In this document: in pieces, positions 1-6,749 of the stretch
Position numbering within the stretch: position 1 is the stretch's first letter
Layout: each line of letters begins with the position of its first letter
Source: Klebsiella pneumoniae
GTDB taxonomy: Bacteria > Bacteroidota > Bacteroidia > Flavobacteriales > Flavobacteriaceae
DNA length: 6,749 nucleotides
Reading direction: 5' to 3'
Assembly (NCBI GenBank): GCA_943325355.2
Contig: CALPPA020000096.1
Coordinates: 1-6,749, forward strand
Notes under the pieces: model-generated
Databases searched by the model: none
Seen by the model: the letters and a program-made list of their open reading frames with translations, nothing else
What the model was told of the DNA's origin: nothing
Position numbers and translations under genes: made by a program

Positions 1-786
1 GGCATTGCCGAGCAACACGCTGTTACATTGTCAGCAGGAATGGCGACGCAAGGAATGGTAGTTTTCTGCAATATTTATTCCACGTTTTTGCAACGAGCTT
101 ACGACCAAGTCATTCACGATGTGGCTTTACAGGATTTACCGGTAATTTTTTGTTTAGATAGGGCAGGTTTGGTTGGCGAAGATGGCGCAACGCATCACGG
201 TGTTTTCGATTTGGCGTATTTGCGCTGCATTCCTAATATGATTATTTATTCTCCATTAAATGAAATTGCACTAAGAAACATTTTATATACTGCACAATTG
301 GGACTGAATCATCCTATTGCGATTCGTTATCCAAGAGGTCGAGGTCAAATTGTGGATTGGCAATCCCGACGGTTCGGGACTTATGAAAAAATAGAAATTA
401 GCAAGGCCAAATGCCTCAAAAAAGGAACAAAATTAGCTGTTTTGTCCAATGGTCCAATTGGCAATAACGTTACTTTGGCTATAGCCGAAATGGGTAATCC
501 AGAAACTATTGCTCATTATGATTTTGCCTTTGTAAAACCTCTTGACGAGAAATTATTGCATAGCATTTTCAAGGATTTTAAAAACATAGTTACCCTTGAA
601 GATGGCGTTGTAAAAGGAGGTTTTGGAAGCGCTATTATTGAGTTTTCAGCACAACATAATTACAGTTCAACGGTTAAAACCCTTGGAATTCCTGATGATT
701 TTATCGAACAAGGAACTGTCGAAGAGCTACAACAATATTGCCAAATTGACGTTAGGAGTTTAAAAACTGTTTTTTCATCCTTTTGA
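1..786 (+). CDS. dxs: 1-deoxy-D-xylulose-5-phosphate synthase, C-terminal 261 residues (5' end outside window)
   Basis: This thiamine-diphosphate enzyme condenses pyruvate with glyceraldehyde-3-phosphate, the first step of the MEP isoprenoid pathway, in the cytosol. The frame is open from base 1 and begins GIAEQHAVT, the conserved block holding the catalytic glutamate. Numbering from base 1, E4, Y26, R32, R54, D61, H65 and R112 align without gaps to E. coli DXS E370, Y392, R398, R420, D427, H431 and R478, so the cofactor- and substrate-binding residues of the pyrimidine-binding domain are all present. The C-terminal transketolase domain starts near residue 142 (GTKLAVLSNGPIG) and ends with the family-typical LGIPDDFIEQGT block. 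Roughly the first 330 residues lie off the left edge. The TTG at 28 is internal, since conserved sequence continues upstream of it. A DUF3078 gene follows after 39 bases on the same strand and may be co-transcribed. The assignment is near certain; nothing looks damaged. Confidence 0.97.
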   Translation, partial: GIAEQHAVTLSAGMATQGMVVFCNIYSTFLQRAYDQVIHDVALQDLPVIFCLDRAGLVGEDGATHHGVFDLAYLRCIPNMIIYSPLNEIALRNILYTAQLGLNHPIAIRYPRGRGQIVDWQSRRFGTYEKIEISKAKCLKKGTKLAVLSNGPIGNNVTLAIAEMGNPETIAHYDFAFVKPLDEKLLHSIFKDFKNIVTLEDGVVKGGFGSAIIEFSAQHNYSSTVKTLGIPDDFIEQGTVEELQQYCQIDVRSLKTVFSSF

Positions 787-825
787 AATAAATTATTTTC
801 GCCTTTAAAAACTTAAAAGTCAACA

Positions 826-1860
826 ATGAAATTATATAATTTTAGTTTCCTTTTTTTTACATTCTTTATATCCATAAATAGCTTTTCCCAAGACACAATA
901 CAAACCCCTATAGTTGTTGAAATCAAATCTATAAACACAATTATAGCTCCCCAAACTCCAACAGTTGTCCTTGCGAAGACCTCAATAAAAATACCTTCAC
1001 AAATTTTTTCTCATTGGACAAGCAAAAACAAAGTAGGATTTGATCTTAGCGAAATTGCATTTGTAAATTGGAATGCTGGGGGAACGAGCTCTATTTCAGG
1101 ATTGTTTAAGGGACATTTTATACGTTCGCGATCGGATATCAATAGTGAATGGCTTAACGAATTATTGGTGCGATATGGTGTAAATAAGCAAGATGGTATT
1201 GAAATGAGAAAATCAGATGATGAATTCAGATTTAATTCTACTTTTGGTTACAGAAAAGATACATTATCCAATTGGTATTTTACTTCAAAATTCAATTTTA
1301 GAACTCAATTTACTAACGGATATAAATACCCTGATACTGACAATCCAATTTCAAAACCATTAGCACCAGCCTATACTTTCCTCGGGGTTGGGGCTGATTA
1401 TTTCAATAAAGAAAAGAAATTTAATATTTATATTTCACCCTTGACATTCAAAAACACTTTAGTTTTAGACCAAAAACTTGCTGATAAAGGTGCGTTTGGA
1501 GTATCTAAAGCAACGTATGATTCAGAAGGAAATTTAATTACACGCGGAAGAAAATCCAGAACTGAAATCGGTTTTTTGTTTACCAATTATTATAAAAAAG
1601 ACGTTTGGAAAAATATAACTATGGAAAACAGACTGAGTTTATATAGCGATTATATCAATAATTTCGGAAATATTGATGTAGACTGGACACTACAATTTGA
1701 TTTAGTCGTCAATAAATATGTAAGGACTAATATAGGAATGCATCTCATTTACGATGATGATGTAAAAAACATTGATGAGATTAATGGAGTGCAAGTTGTT
1801 TCTGGCGCAAAAGTACAGATACGACAGGCATTAGGTGTAGGTTTGGAATATGTTTTTTAA
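826..1860 (+). CDS. DUF3078 family secreted protein, probable outer-membrane beta-barrel
   Basis: The 344-residue product matches the style of the Bacteroidota family DUF3078, whose function is unknown. Residues 1-21 form a signal peptide: a lysine, then a strongly hydrophobic F/I-rich stretch ending SFS before Q22. A low-complexity T/P/V/I linker (about 23-60) precedes the conserved core, with VGFDLSEIAFVNWNAGG at about 70-86. After that, alternating polar and aromatic segments (YFTSKFNFRTQF, LGVGADYF, IGFLFTNYY, LQFDLVVN, VGLEYVF) look like amphipathic beta strands. The protein ends in phenylalanine, as outer-membrane barrel proteins commonly do. An outer-membrane location is therefore inferred. 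The ATG at 826 is chosen because the signal peptide starts there; no Shine-Dalgarno is visible. A weak promoter-like TATTTTCG (794-801, one base off TAnnTTTG) precedes it, but read-through from dxs is equally plausible. Its stop lies 3 bases from the convergent dgt stop. Confidence 0.85.
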   Translation: MKLYNFSFLFFTFFISINSFSQDTIQTPIVVEIKSINTIIAPQTPTVVLAKTSIKIPSQIFSHWTSKNKVGFDLSEIAFVNWNAGGTSSISGLFKGHFIRSRSDINSEWLNELLVRYGVNKQDGIEMRKSDDEFRFNSTFGYRKDTLSNWYFTSKFNFRTQFTNGYKYPDTDNPISKPLAPAYTFLGVGADYFNKEKKFNIYISPLTFKNTLVLDQKLADKGAFGVSKATYDSEGNLITRGRKSRTEIGFLFTNYYKKDVWKNITMENRLSLYSDYINNFGNIDVDWTLQFDLVVNKYVRTNIGMHLIYDDDVKNIDEINGVQVVSGAKVQIRQALGVGLEYVF

Positions 1861-1863
1861 AAC

Positions 1864-3210
1864 CTAATTCGTTTTCCGTCCGTTAATAGTCTCATATAAT
1901 TCTAAGGCATTCCCATCGGTCAAAAGGGAAACGTAATGACAAATATGTAACAGCCTTTTGTACAAATCATCTTTTTCTTCCAAGAACTTATCAGGTAACA
2001 TTTTTAACAATAATTTGTCGTAATTAGACGAATTGCCATCAAATTTATTGTTGAAAGCGGTAATGAATTTATCCAATAAAGTTTGAATGATTTGGTAACC
2101 CACAATTTCTTTTTCGATGACTTCGCGGCTTTGATAAATATTTTTGACGCTCAACTTGATGATATCATCCATTTGAACTTTATACTTGCTTTTTTCCGTC
2201 AACGCAAAAGGGAAACGACCTTCTAAAATTGCTTCTTCGTTTTCGATAAAAACTTTCACAGCATCATTTATTAAACTGCCAATAGCAAGTGCTCTAAGAT
2301 AACTAATTCGGTCTTCTTTAGTAGTTAATGTATTATATTTACTCGTATCAATGCTATCCTTGACTAATTTGATTAAATATTCCAAGGCAAAATCTTCGGA
2401 AACTAACCCTAAATTTATTCCATCTTCAAAGTCGATAATGGTGTAACAAATATCGTCGGCTGCTTCAACTAAATAAGCCAAAGGATGCCTTTCGAAGCCT
2501 ATGTCGTTTCCGTCTTTATTTGGAATCATCCCCAATTCTGAAGCCACCTCTTGGAAAAATGCTGCGTCTGTTTGAAAAAAACCGTATTTCTTGTCGGCGA
2601 TATTTTGCGTTGGTTTTTTAGGTAAACTTTCTTTTGGGTATTTCATAAATGCGCCTAAAGTTGCATACGAAATTCTCAATCCTCCTTCGATTCCAGGACG
2701 ACTGGCCGTAAGCACCGAAAATCCATTGGCATTGCCTTCAAAATCTATTAAATCCTGCCATTCTTTAGCCGAAAGCTGGTCTTTGAATTGCTGACCTTTG
2801 CCAATAGAAAAATATTCGCCAATGGCTTTTTCTCCAGAATGTCCAAAAGGCGGATTCCCGATATCGTGAGCCAAAGAGGCCGCAGCGACAATTGCCCCGA
2901 AATCATTTGCCTGAAAACCGTGTACTTCCTTCAAATGTGGATATTTCTCGATGATTTTTTTTCCAACCAATCTACCGATGGAACGTCCTACAACCGAAAC
3001 TTCTAAACTGTGCGTCAATCGAGTATGAACAAAGTCCGTTTTAGAAAGTGGAATAACCTGCGTTTTATCTTGTAAACTTCGGAAAGCCGATGAAAATATA
3101 ATTCGGTCATAATCTACTTCAAAGCCCAAACGGGTGTCGTCTTGCTCTATTCGTAAACGTTTGCCGATGTCTCCTTGGCGGCGAAGTGATAAAAGTTGTT
3201 CCCAGTTCAT
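1864..3210 (-). CDS. dgt: Deoxyguanosinetriphosphate triphosphohydrolase (dGTPase), HD superfamily
   Basis: The 448-residue enzyme hydrolyses dGTP (some relatives other dNTPs) to the nucleoside and triphosphate, helping to set the dNTP pool. The HD phosphohydrolase signature is complete: HTRLTHS with H67, LAHDIGNPPFGHSGE with H115-D116, and the AADD motif (D252/D253) supply the four metal ligands. H124 and E127 match the catalytic H126 and E129 of E. coli Dgt with identical spacing to the HD pair. The N-terminal part has the usual dGTPase block (DYDRIIFSSAFRSLQDKTQV, residues 33-52). At 448 residues it is shorter than the E. coli protein (about 505) but in the range I expect for the Bacteroidota form. 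The ATG at 3210 fits the family's N-terminus; no Shine-Dalgarno precedes it. A one-mismatch -7 box, TATATTCG (3237-3230, minus strand), lies just upstream. The gene is convergent with the DUF3078 gene and follows the RDD gene after 96 bases and a hairpin. Exact substrate preference cannot be read from sequence. Confidence 0.95.
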   Translation of the reverse strand: MNWEQLLSLRRQGDIGKRLRIEQDDTRLGFEVDYDRIIFSSAFRSLQDKTQVIPLSKTDFVHTRLTHSLEVSVVGRSIGRLVGKKIIEKYPHLKEVHGFQANDFGAIVAAASLAHDIGNPPFGHSGEKAIGEYFSIGKGQQFKDQLSAKEWQDLIDFEGNANGFSVLTASRPGIEGGLRISYATLGAFMKYPKESLPKKPTQNIADKKYGFFQTDAAFFQEVASELGMIPNKDGNDIGFERHPLAYLVEAADDICYTIIDFEDGINLGLVSEDFALEYLIKLVKDSIDTSKYNTLTTKEDRISYLRALAIGSLINDAVKVFIENEEAILEGRFPFALTEKSKYKVQMDDIIKLSVKNIYQSREVIEKEIVGYQIIQTLLDKFITAFNNKFDGNSSNYDKLLLKMLPDKFLEEKDDLYKRLLHICHYVSLLTDGNALELYETINGRKTN

Positions 3211-3264
3211 TGTGCAGTTTTAGATTTAGCGAATATAATAAAAAGGAGTCGTTTTAAATAAAAA

Positions 3265-3285
3265 CAGCGATCAAAATGACGGCTG
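3265..3285 (-). terminator. Hairpin with T-rich run after the RDD gene (weaker of two related copies)
   Basis: On the minus strand the arms are CAGC-CG-TCA and TGA-TC-GCTG around a TTT loop. CAGC/GCTG and TCA/TGA pair; of the two inner positions one is a G-U wobble and one a C-C mismatch. A T-rich run, TTTTTATTT, follows directly (3264-3256). It begins 21 bases past the RDD stop codon and before the dgt start, so it most likely ends the RDD transcript. It shares its scaffold with the hairpin at 4408-4434. The imperfect stem makes termination efficiency uncertain. Confidence 0.55.
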
Positions 3286-3306
3286 AGTCTATTTTTATTG
3301 GTTTTG

Positions 3307-3786
3307 TCAAGGAAATACGACTGCGCCTTTTTTATGATTAAACTCGTGTTTTCGCACCACATAAGTGTCTGAAAATAAATCGTGTAATCCCCTGAAATCG
3401 CCCCACAAAAAAGTAAGGAATTCAAGAGGAATAAAGCGACAAAGTGTTCTAATACTTATCGTTCTTTTGTTTGGTCTGGAACCGTTTTTTGTCACCACCA
3501 TTGTTTGGGTAAAGTATTTTGCAAAAGTTCTCGAAAAATAGGTTTCACTCAAAAAGTAATATAAAAATAATACTATAGCCCAAAAAAATAATCTTTCAAG
3601 AGCTGATGTCGATTCAGCCCAATTAGATAATTCATAATTGTTTGTAATATCTCCTATAATAATAAGGGTTGTTCCAATACTACCCATAATAATATGAACA
3701 AACAATAAATCGAGAATGCAATTCATAAAACGTTGTCCTCGCGTTGCCCATAAATCGTCCGTAACGGTGAATTCTGTATTTTTCAT
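3307..3786 (-). CDS. RDD family integral membrane protein
   Basis: This is a 159-residue inner-membrane protein of the RDD family (named for conserved Arg and Asp residues), whose members are mostly uncharacterised; some are linked to transport or ion tolerance. The N-terminal signature is visible as TRGQRFMNCILDLLFV (residues 15-30, with R19 and D26), running into a first hydrophobic segment at about 22-45. A second lies at about 65-82 (LFFWAIVLFLYYFL), followed by ETYFSRTFAKYF, the place where the family usually has E-x-x-x-x-RT-x-GK; here the glycine is alanine. A third weakly hydrophobic stretch spans about 115-129, and the C-terminus carries LHDLFSDTYVV, the counterpart of the usual HD-x-x-S-x-TYVV. 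The ATG at 3786 puts the signature at the expected place near the N-terminus. It sits alone between two non-coding gaps, with a promoter-like box about 50 bases upstream and a hairpin downstream. The family call is fairly secure; the function is unknown. Confidence 0.82.
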   Translation of the reverse strand: MKNTEFTVTDDLWATRGQRFMNCILDLLFVHIIMGSIGTTLIIIGDITNNYELSNWAESTSALERLFFWAIVLFLYYFLSETYFSRTFAKYFTQTMVVTKNGSRPNKRTISIRTLCRFIPLEFLTFLWGDFRGLHDLFSDTYVVRKHEFNHKKGAVVFP

Positions 3787-3838
3787 TGGGAAGGTTTTAA
3801 GGTCTATGAAAAATGTTTTTTTGTAGTGATAACTCCCT

Positions 3839-3846
3839 CAAATATA
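3839..3846 (-). promoter_or_regulatory. Candidate -7 promoter box for the RDD gene
   Basis: Read on the minus strand, 3846-3839 is TATATTTG, an exact match to TAnnTTTG, the -7 element used by the Bacteroidota primary sigma factor. It ends 52 bases before the RDD start codon, giving a plausible leader of about 45 bases. No clear TTTG/TTG -33 element is found at the usual spacing; only T-rich sequence is present there. An 8-base match in AT-rich DNA can arise by chance, so this rests on position as well as sequence. Confidence 0.42.
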
Positions 3847-3865
3847 GTGAATTATTTTTAAAGAT

Positions 3866-3888
3866 TATATTAAAATCGGCTTAATATA
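3866..3888. repeat. AT-rich dyad upstream of the RDD promoter candidate
   Basis: TATATTAA (3866-3873) and TTAATATA (3881-3888) are perfect inverted 8-base arms around a 7-base centre, AATCGGC. The symmetry goes on outward as GAT.../...TC if one T is allowed to bulge. There is no T-run on either side, so it does not look like a terminator. It is centred about 30 bases upstream of the TATATTTG box, where a regulator could contact the promoter. It could also be chance symmetry in AT-rich DNA. Confidence 0.3.
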
Positions 3889-3941
3889 TCCCTGAATTTA
3901 GATTAAATTTTCAGAGCTAAAAGATGTTGAAAATAAATTTT

Positions 3942-4388
3942 CTAAAATAATTTCTTCATACAAACACTACTTTCAACTCCAATGTAGGGCTCATAATTTG
4001 GAATAAATTCAAAACCAGATTTTTTATATAAAGCGATGGCATTCTCTAGTTTGACTGAGGTTTCGAGAATGCAAGAAGTATGTTTTAATTCTCTAGCCCA
4101 AACTTCTAATTCGGACAAAATTTTTAAAGCAATACCTTTTCCACGGTGTTCTACAGGTACGAACATCCGTTTAATTTCTGCGACTTGCATATCTGATTTT
4201 TTAAAAGCACCGCAACCTACTGCAACATCATTTTTATAACATATAATTACATTATCGATGTAAATTTGATTGTATTGAGCAAAAAAATCTTTTTCATCCC
4301 CATCAATATCAATAAGATATTCATCGAAAAGTGCCGTTAGTTTTTGAAAATCTTGGTGGTTAGAATTTGTTCTGAGTAACGATACCAT
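3942..4388 (-). CDS. GNAT family N-acetyltransferase
   Basis: This 148-residue cytosolic enzyme of the Gcn5-related fold would transfer an acyl group from a CoA thioester to an amine; the acceptor cannot be told from sequence. The acetyl-CoA-binding motif A is clear: strand EIKRMFVP (71-78) followed by HRGKGIA (81-87), which fits R/Q-x-x-G-x-G/A at R82-G83-K84-G85-I86-A87, then an amphipathic helix to about 102. The next core segment, LETSVKLENAIALYKKSGFE (108-127), has the N-A-x-x-L-Y-x-x-x-G-F pattern of motif B. The tail PYIGVESSVCMKK (134-146) is common in a subgroup of small single-domain GNATs. Length is normal for a one-domain member. The ATG at 4388 is the only start giving the full N-terminal helix; its leader is AT-only with no Shine-Dalgarno. 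It begins only 12 bases after the terminator-like element behind nrdA, and no separate promoter is obvious. Confidence 0.9.
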   Translation of the reverse strand: MVSLLRTNSNHQDFQKLTALFDEYLIDIDGDEKDFFAQYNQIYIDNVIICYKNDVAVGCGAFKKSDMQVAEIKRMFVPVEHRGKGIALKILSELEVWARELKHTSCILETSVKLENAIALYKKSGFEFIPNYEPYIGVESSVCMKKLF

Positions 4389-4400
4389 AATTTATTTATT

Positions 4401-4434
4401 AAAACAAAAACAGCCATCATTATGACAGCTGTTT
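4401..4434 (-). terminator. Rho-independent terminator of nrdA
   Basis: On the minus strand AAACAGC-TG-TCA and TGA-TG-GCTGTTT enclose a TAA loop, forming a 12-pair stem in RNA. The two inner positions pair as U-G and G-U wobbles only in the minus-strand transcript; on the plus strand they would be C-A mismatches, so strand orientation is clear. The stem (4434-4408) runs into TTTTTGTTTT (4410-4401), a normal intrinsic-terminator tail. It begins 21 bases past the nrdA stop. The same scaffold recurs at 3265-3285. Confidence 0.8.
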
Positions 4435-4455
4435 CTACTATTAATATATGATTTT

Positions 4456-6749
4456 TTATGACCCACACATTTCGCATTCGTCAGGTCCAGCATTTTTTGC
4501 TAATTCGATCATTGCTTTGTATTCTTCGGCTGAAATTTCTGCATTTTCGACTTCAACTTCAACGGCCATTTGTTGCGCTGCTTCGATAGGCTCTGCTTTT
4601 TTGTCGTTGTTCAAGGTGAATTTTATTGCATCTACGGCAGCTTTTGTTCTTAAATAGTACATTCCGGTTTTCAATCCCGATTGCCAAGCATAAAAGTGCA
4701 TTGAAGTCAATTTTGAATAATTGGCATTTTGCATAAACAAATTCAACGATTGCGATTGATCAACAAAATAGCCACGATGACGTGACATATCAATAATATC
4801 TTTCATCGACATTTCCCAAACTGTTTTATATAATTCTTTCAAATCTTGTGGAATATCTAGATCTTGAACAGACCCATTGTTTCGCATTAATTCTTGCTTC
4901 AAAGTCTCGTTCCAAAGTCCACGTTCTACCAAGTCATTCAATAAATGCTTATTTACGACAATAAATTCTCCCGAAAGTACACGTCTGGTGTAAATATTAG
5001 AAGTATACGGTTCGAATGCTTCGTTGTTTCCTAAAATCTGCGAAGTCGAAGCTGTTGGCATTGGTGCAACCAACAATGAGTTTCTCACGCCGTGTTCCAT
5101 CACTTCTTTTCTCAACGAACCCCAATCCCAACGTCCTGAAAGTTCTTCGTCTTTCATTCCCCATAGATTGTGTTGAAATTCTCCTTGTGAAATTGGCGAC
5201 CCTTCAAAACTTGAATAAGGTCCTTCTTCTTTTGCCATTTCCATCGAAGCGGTTACGGCAGCAAAATATAAGGTTTCGAAAATTTCTTGATTTAATTTCT
5301 TGGCTTCGTCGCTCGTAAAAGGCAAACGCAACATAATGAAAGCATCGGCAAGACCTTGCACCCCAAGACCCACAGGACGATGACGCAAGTTGGAGTTTTC
5401 GGCTTCTTTTACTGGATAGTAATTTCTGTCAATCACTTTATTTAAGTTTCTAGTCACACGTTTGGTAACAGTGAACAACAATTCATGATTAAAAGCTTTG
5501 TTCTCCACAAACATCGGTAACGAAATTGAAGCCAAATTACAAACTGCAATTTCATCTTTCGATGTAAATTCCATAATCTCGGTACACAAATTCGATGAAC
5601 GAATAGTTCCTAGATTTTTTTGATTTGATTTTCTATTGGCTGCATCTTTGTACAACATATATGGTGTTCCAGTTTCAATTTGTGATTCCAGAATTTTCTC
5701 CCACAATTCGTGTGCTTTGATTGTTTTTCTTCCTTTTCCCGCTTTTTCGTAGTCAGTGTACAATTTTTCGAATTCTTCGCCGTGAACGTCATACAAACCA
5801 GGACATTCGTTAGGACACATTAACGTCCAAGGGCCGTCTTCTTGCACACGTTTCATAAACAAATCCGAAGTCCACATCGCAAAAAACAAATCTCTGGCGC
5901 GCATTTCTTCTTTTCCGGTATTCTTTTTTAAATCCAAGAACTCAAAAATATCGGCGTGCCAAGTTTCGATATAAATCGCAAAACTTCCTTTACGCTTTCC
6001 ACCACCTTGATCTACATAACGAGCAGTATCGTTGAACACTCTCAGCATTGGCACAATTCCGTTTGATGTTCCATTAGTTCCACGAATATAAGAACCTGTT
6101 GCACGAACATTATGAATAGAAAGTCCAACACCTCCTGCAGATTGCGATATTTTAGCAGTTTGTTTTAAAGTATCATAAATTCCGTCGATGCTATCGTCCT
6201 GCATTGCTAATAGGAAGCATGAAGACATTTGTGCTTTTGGTGTTCCAGCATTAAATAACGTTGGTGTGGCGTGGGTAAAGAATTTTTTCGACATCAAGTC
6301 GTACGTTTCTATTACAGATTTCAAGTCCCCTAGGTGAATCCCAACAGAAACACGCATCAACATGTGTTGCGGGCGTTCTACTATTTTTCCGTTTATTTTC
6401 AACAAATAAGAACGTTCTAAGGTTTTGAAACCAAAATAATCGTAATTGAAATCTCTATTGTATATAATGTGCGAATCCAAGAATTCAGCATTTTCCATAA
6501 TAACTTTATGCACTTCTTCAGACAATAAAGGTGCTTCTTGCCCATTTCTCGGATTGATATAATGATACATTTCGTTCATTGTTTCCGAGAAAGATTTTTT
6601 GGTATTAGAATGTAAATTCGAAATAGCAATTCTAGCAGCTAATTGAGCATAATCAGGATGTGAAATAGTCATGGAGGCGGCAGTTTCTGCTGCTAAGTTG
6701 TCAAGTTCTGATGTTGTAACTCCGTCATACAATCCTTCGATTACTCGCA
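4456..6749 (-). CDS. nrdA: Class Ia ribonucleoside-diphosphate reductase, large (alpha) subunit, N-terminus outside window
   Basis: NrdA reduces ribonucleoside diphosphates to deoxyribonucleotides, using a radical supplied by the NrdB subunit. The frame is open to the right edge: RVIEG precedes the TTG at 6732, so that TTG (leucine) is internal. Only about 40 residues, most of the N-terminal ATP-cone, are missing. Numbering from the 6732 codon, C172 (MSSCFLL) and C398 (AVCNLAS) are the active-site redox pair, C383 with N381 and E385 (SNLCTEI) is the thiyl-radical site, Y692-Y693 (GMYYLRT) carry the radical-transfer path, and C753/C756 at the extreme C-terminus (DECEMCGS) are the shuttle cysteines. 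The protein resembles eukaryotic R1 more than E. coli NrdA: blocks such as RVLSGEF and [15 protein letters not shown], and the CxxCGS tail, are shared with human RRM1 as I recall it. nrdB is not in the window and probably lies beyond the right edge. A strong terminator follows the gene. No intein or frameshift is seen. Confidence 0.97.
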   Translation of the reverse strand, partial: RVIEGLYDGVTTSELDNLAAETAASMTISHPDYAQLAARIAISNLHSNTKKSFSETMNEMYHYINPRNGQEAPLLSEEVHKVIMENAEFLDSHIIYNRDFNYDYFGFKTLERSYLLKINGKIVERPQHMLMRVSVGIHLGDLKSVIETYDLMSKKFFTHATPTLFNAGTPKAQMSSCFLLAMQDDSIDGIYDTLKQTAKISQSAGGVGLSIHNVRATGSYIRGTNGTSNGIVPMLRVFNDTARYVDQGGGKRKGSFAIYIETWHADIFEFLDLKKNTGKEEMRARDLFFAMWTSDLFMKRVQEDGPWTLMCPNECPGLYDVHGEEFEKLYTDYEKAGKGRKTIKAHELWEKILESQIETGTPYMLYKDAANRKSNQKNLGTIRSSNLCTEIMEFTSKDEIAVCNLASISLPMFVENKAFNHELLFTVTKRVTRNLNKVIDRNYYPVKEAENSNLRHRPVGLGVQGLADAFIMLRLPFTSDEAKKLNQEIFETLYFAAVTASMEMAKEEGPYSSFEGSPISQGEFQHNLWGMKDEELSGRWDWGSLRKEVMEHGVRNSLLVAPMPTASTSQILGNNEAFEPYTSNIYTRRVLSGEFIVVNKHLLNDLVERGLWNETLKQELMRNNGSVQDLDIPQDLKELYKTVWEMSMKDIIDMSRHRGYFVDQSQSLNLFMQNANYSKLTSMHFYAWQSGLKTGMYYLRTKAAVDAIKFTLNNDKKAEPIEAAQQMAVEVEVENAEISAEEYKAMIELAKNAGPDECEMCGS

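Noticed and set aside
28..30. TTG as a possible start for the first gene
   Set aside because: The same frame is open to base 1 and encodes the conserved DXS block GIAEQHAVT before it, so this is an internal leucine codon of a truncated dxs.
794..801. TATTTTCG as a -7 promoter box for the DUF3078 gene
   Set aside because: It is one base off the consensus with no -33 element; too weak to list as a site, though a promoter in 787-825 is not excluded.
3230..3237. TATATTCG (minus strand) as the dgt promoter box
   Set aside because: It has one mismatch to TAnnTTTG, no TTTG at the right spacing, and would leave a very short leader; noted with dgt but not listed separately.
3207..3425. Open frame of 72 codons on the minus strand between the RDD gene and dgt
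   Set aside because: It overlaps the end of the RDD gene in another frame, runs through the hairpin, and its translation shows no domain or conserved motif.
3907..3934. ATTTTCA/TGAAAAT inverted arms just past the GNAT stop, as a terminator
   Set aside because: The 7-pair stem has only one G-C pair, the loop is 14 bases and no T-run follows on the minus strand, so chance in AT-rich DNA is likelier.
5016..5318. 100-codon open frame antisense to nrdA
   Set aside because: It lies wholly inside a highly conserved enzyme gene and the translation is a low-information shadow; the same applies to smaller antisense frames at 2591-2794, 2788-3006, 4036-4239 and 4448-4657 and the out-of-frame one at 5610-5792.
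6730..6732. TTG as a possible start of nrdA
   Set aside because: The frame continues to the window edge with RVIEG, conserved in eukaryotic-type R1, so the codon is internal and the true start is outside the window.
1..6749. Mobile elements, CRISPR arrays, tRNA/rRNA genes, riboswitches or defence modules
   Set aside because: The genes are tightly packed housekeeping or small conserved families, the longest gap is 155 bases, and no direct-repeat arrays, transposase-like frames or cloverleaf-capable gaps were seen.

Overview
The window is AT-rich and looks like ordinary chromosome from a member of the Bacteroidota, most likely Flavobacteriaceae and Flavobacterium-like. The grounds are a DUF3078 outer-membrane protein directly after dxs, a eukaryote-like NrdA of the type carried by Bacteroidota, no Shine-Dalgarno sequence before any start codon, and at least one exact TAnnTTTG promoter box, the -7 element of the Bacteroidota housekeeping sigma factor. 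Genus-level placement is inference from protein style, not from a search.

Layout: two genes run rightward from the left edge and four run leftward from the right edge, meeting at 1861-1863. Rightward are the C-terminal part of dxs (isoprenoid precursor synthesis, cut by the left edge) and, 39 bases later, a secreted DUF3078 beta-barrel-type protein. Leftward, read from the right edge, are nrdA (large subunit of class Ia ribonucleotide reductase, cut by the right edge and lacking only about 40 N-terminal residues), a hairpin terminator, a GNAT-family acetyltransferase, an AT-rich gap with a dyad and a promoter-like box, a small RDD-family membrane protein, a second hairpin terminator, and dgt (HD-domain dGTPase). 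The stop codons of the DUF3078 gene and dgt are 3 bases apart, so the two transcription units collide tail to tail with no room for a terminator between them.

Functionally, nrdA and dgt both act on the dNTP pool: NrdA makes deoxyribonucleotides and Dgt hydrolyses dGTP (or related dNTPs). They lie on the same strand but are separated by two unrelated genes and two terminator-like hairpins, so I do not infer an operon. dxs is housekeeping. The GNAT and RDD proteins have no assignable substrate.

I found no mobile element, CRISPR array, RNA gene, phage or defence module, and no evidence of an undescribed system. The most interesting non-coding signal is a pair of intergenic hairpins (3265-3285 and 4408-4434) built on the same scaffold, CAGC-NN-TCA-NNN-TGA-NN-GCTG, each followed by a T-rich run on the minus strand. 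This could be a recurring terminator design or a small dispersed repeat. No stretch without a gene exceeds 300 bases; the longest is 3787-3941.
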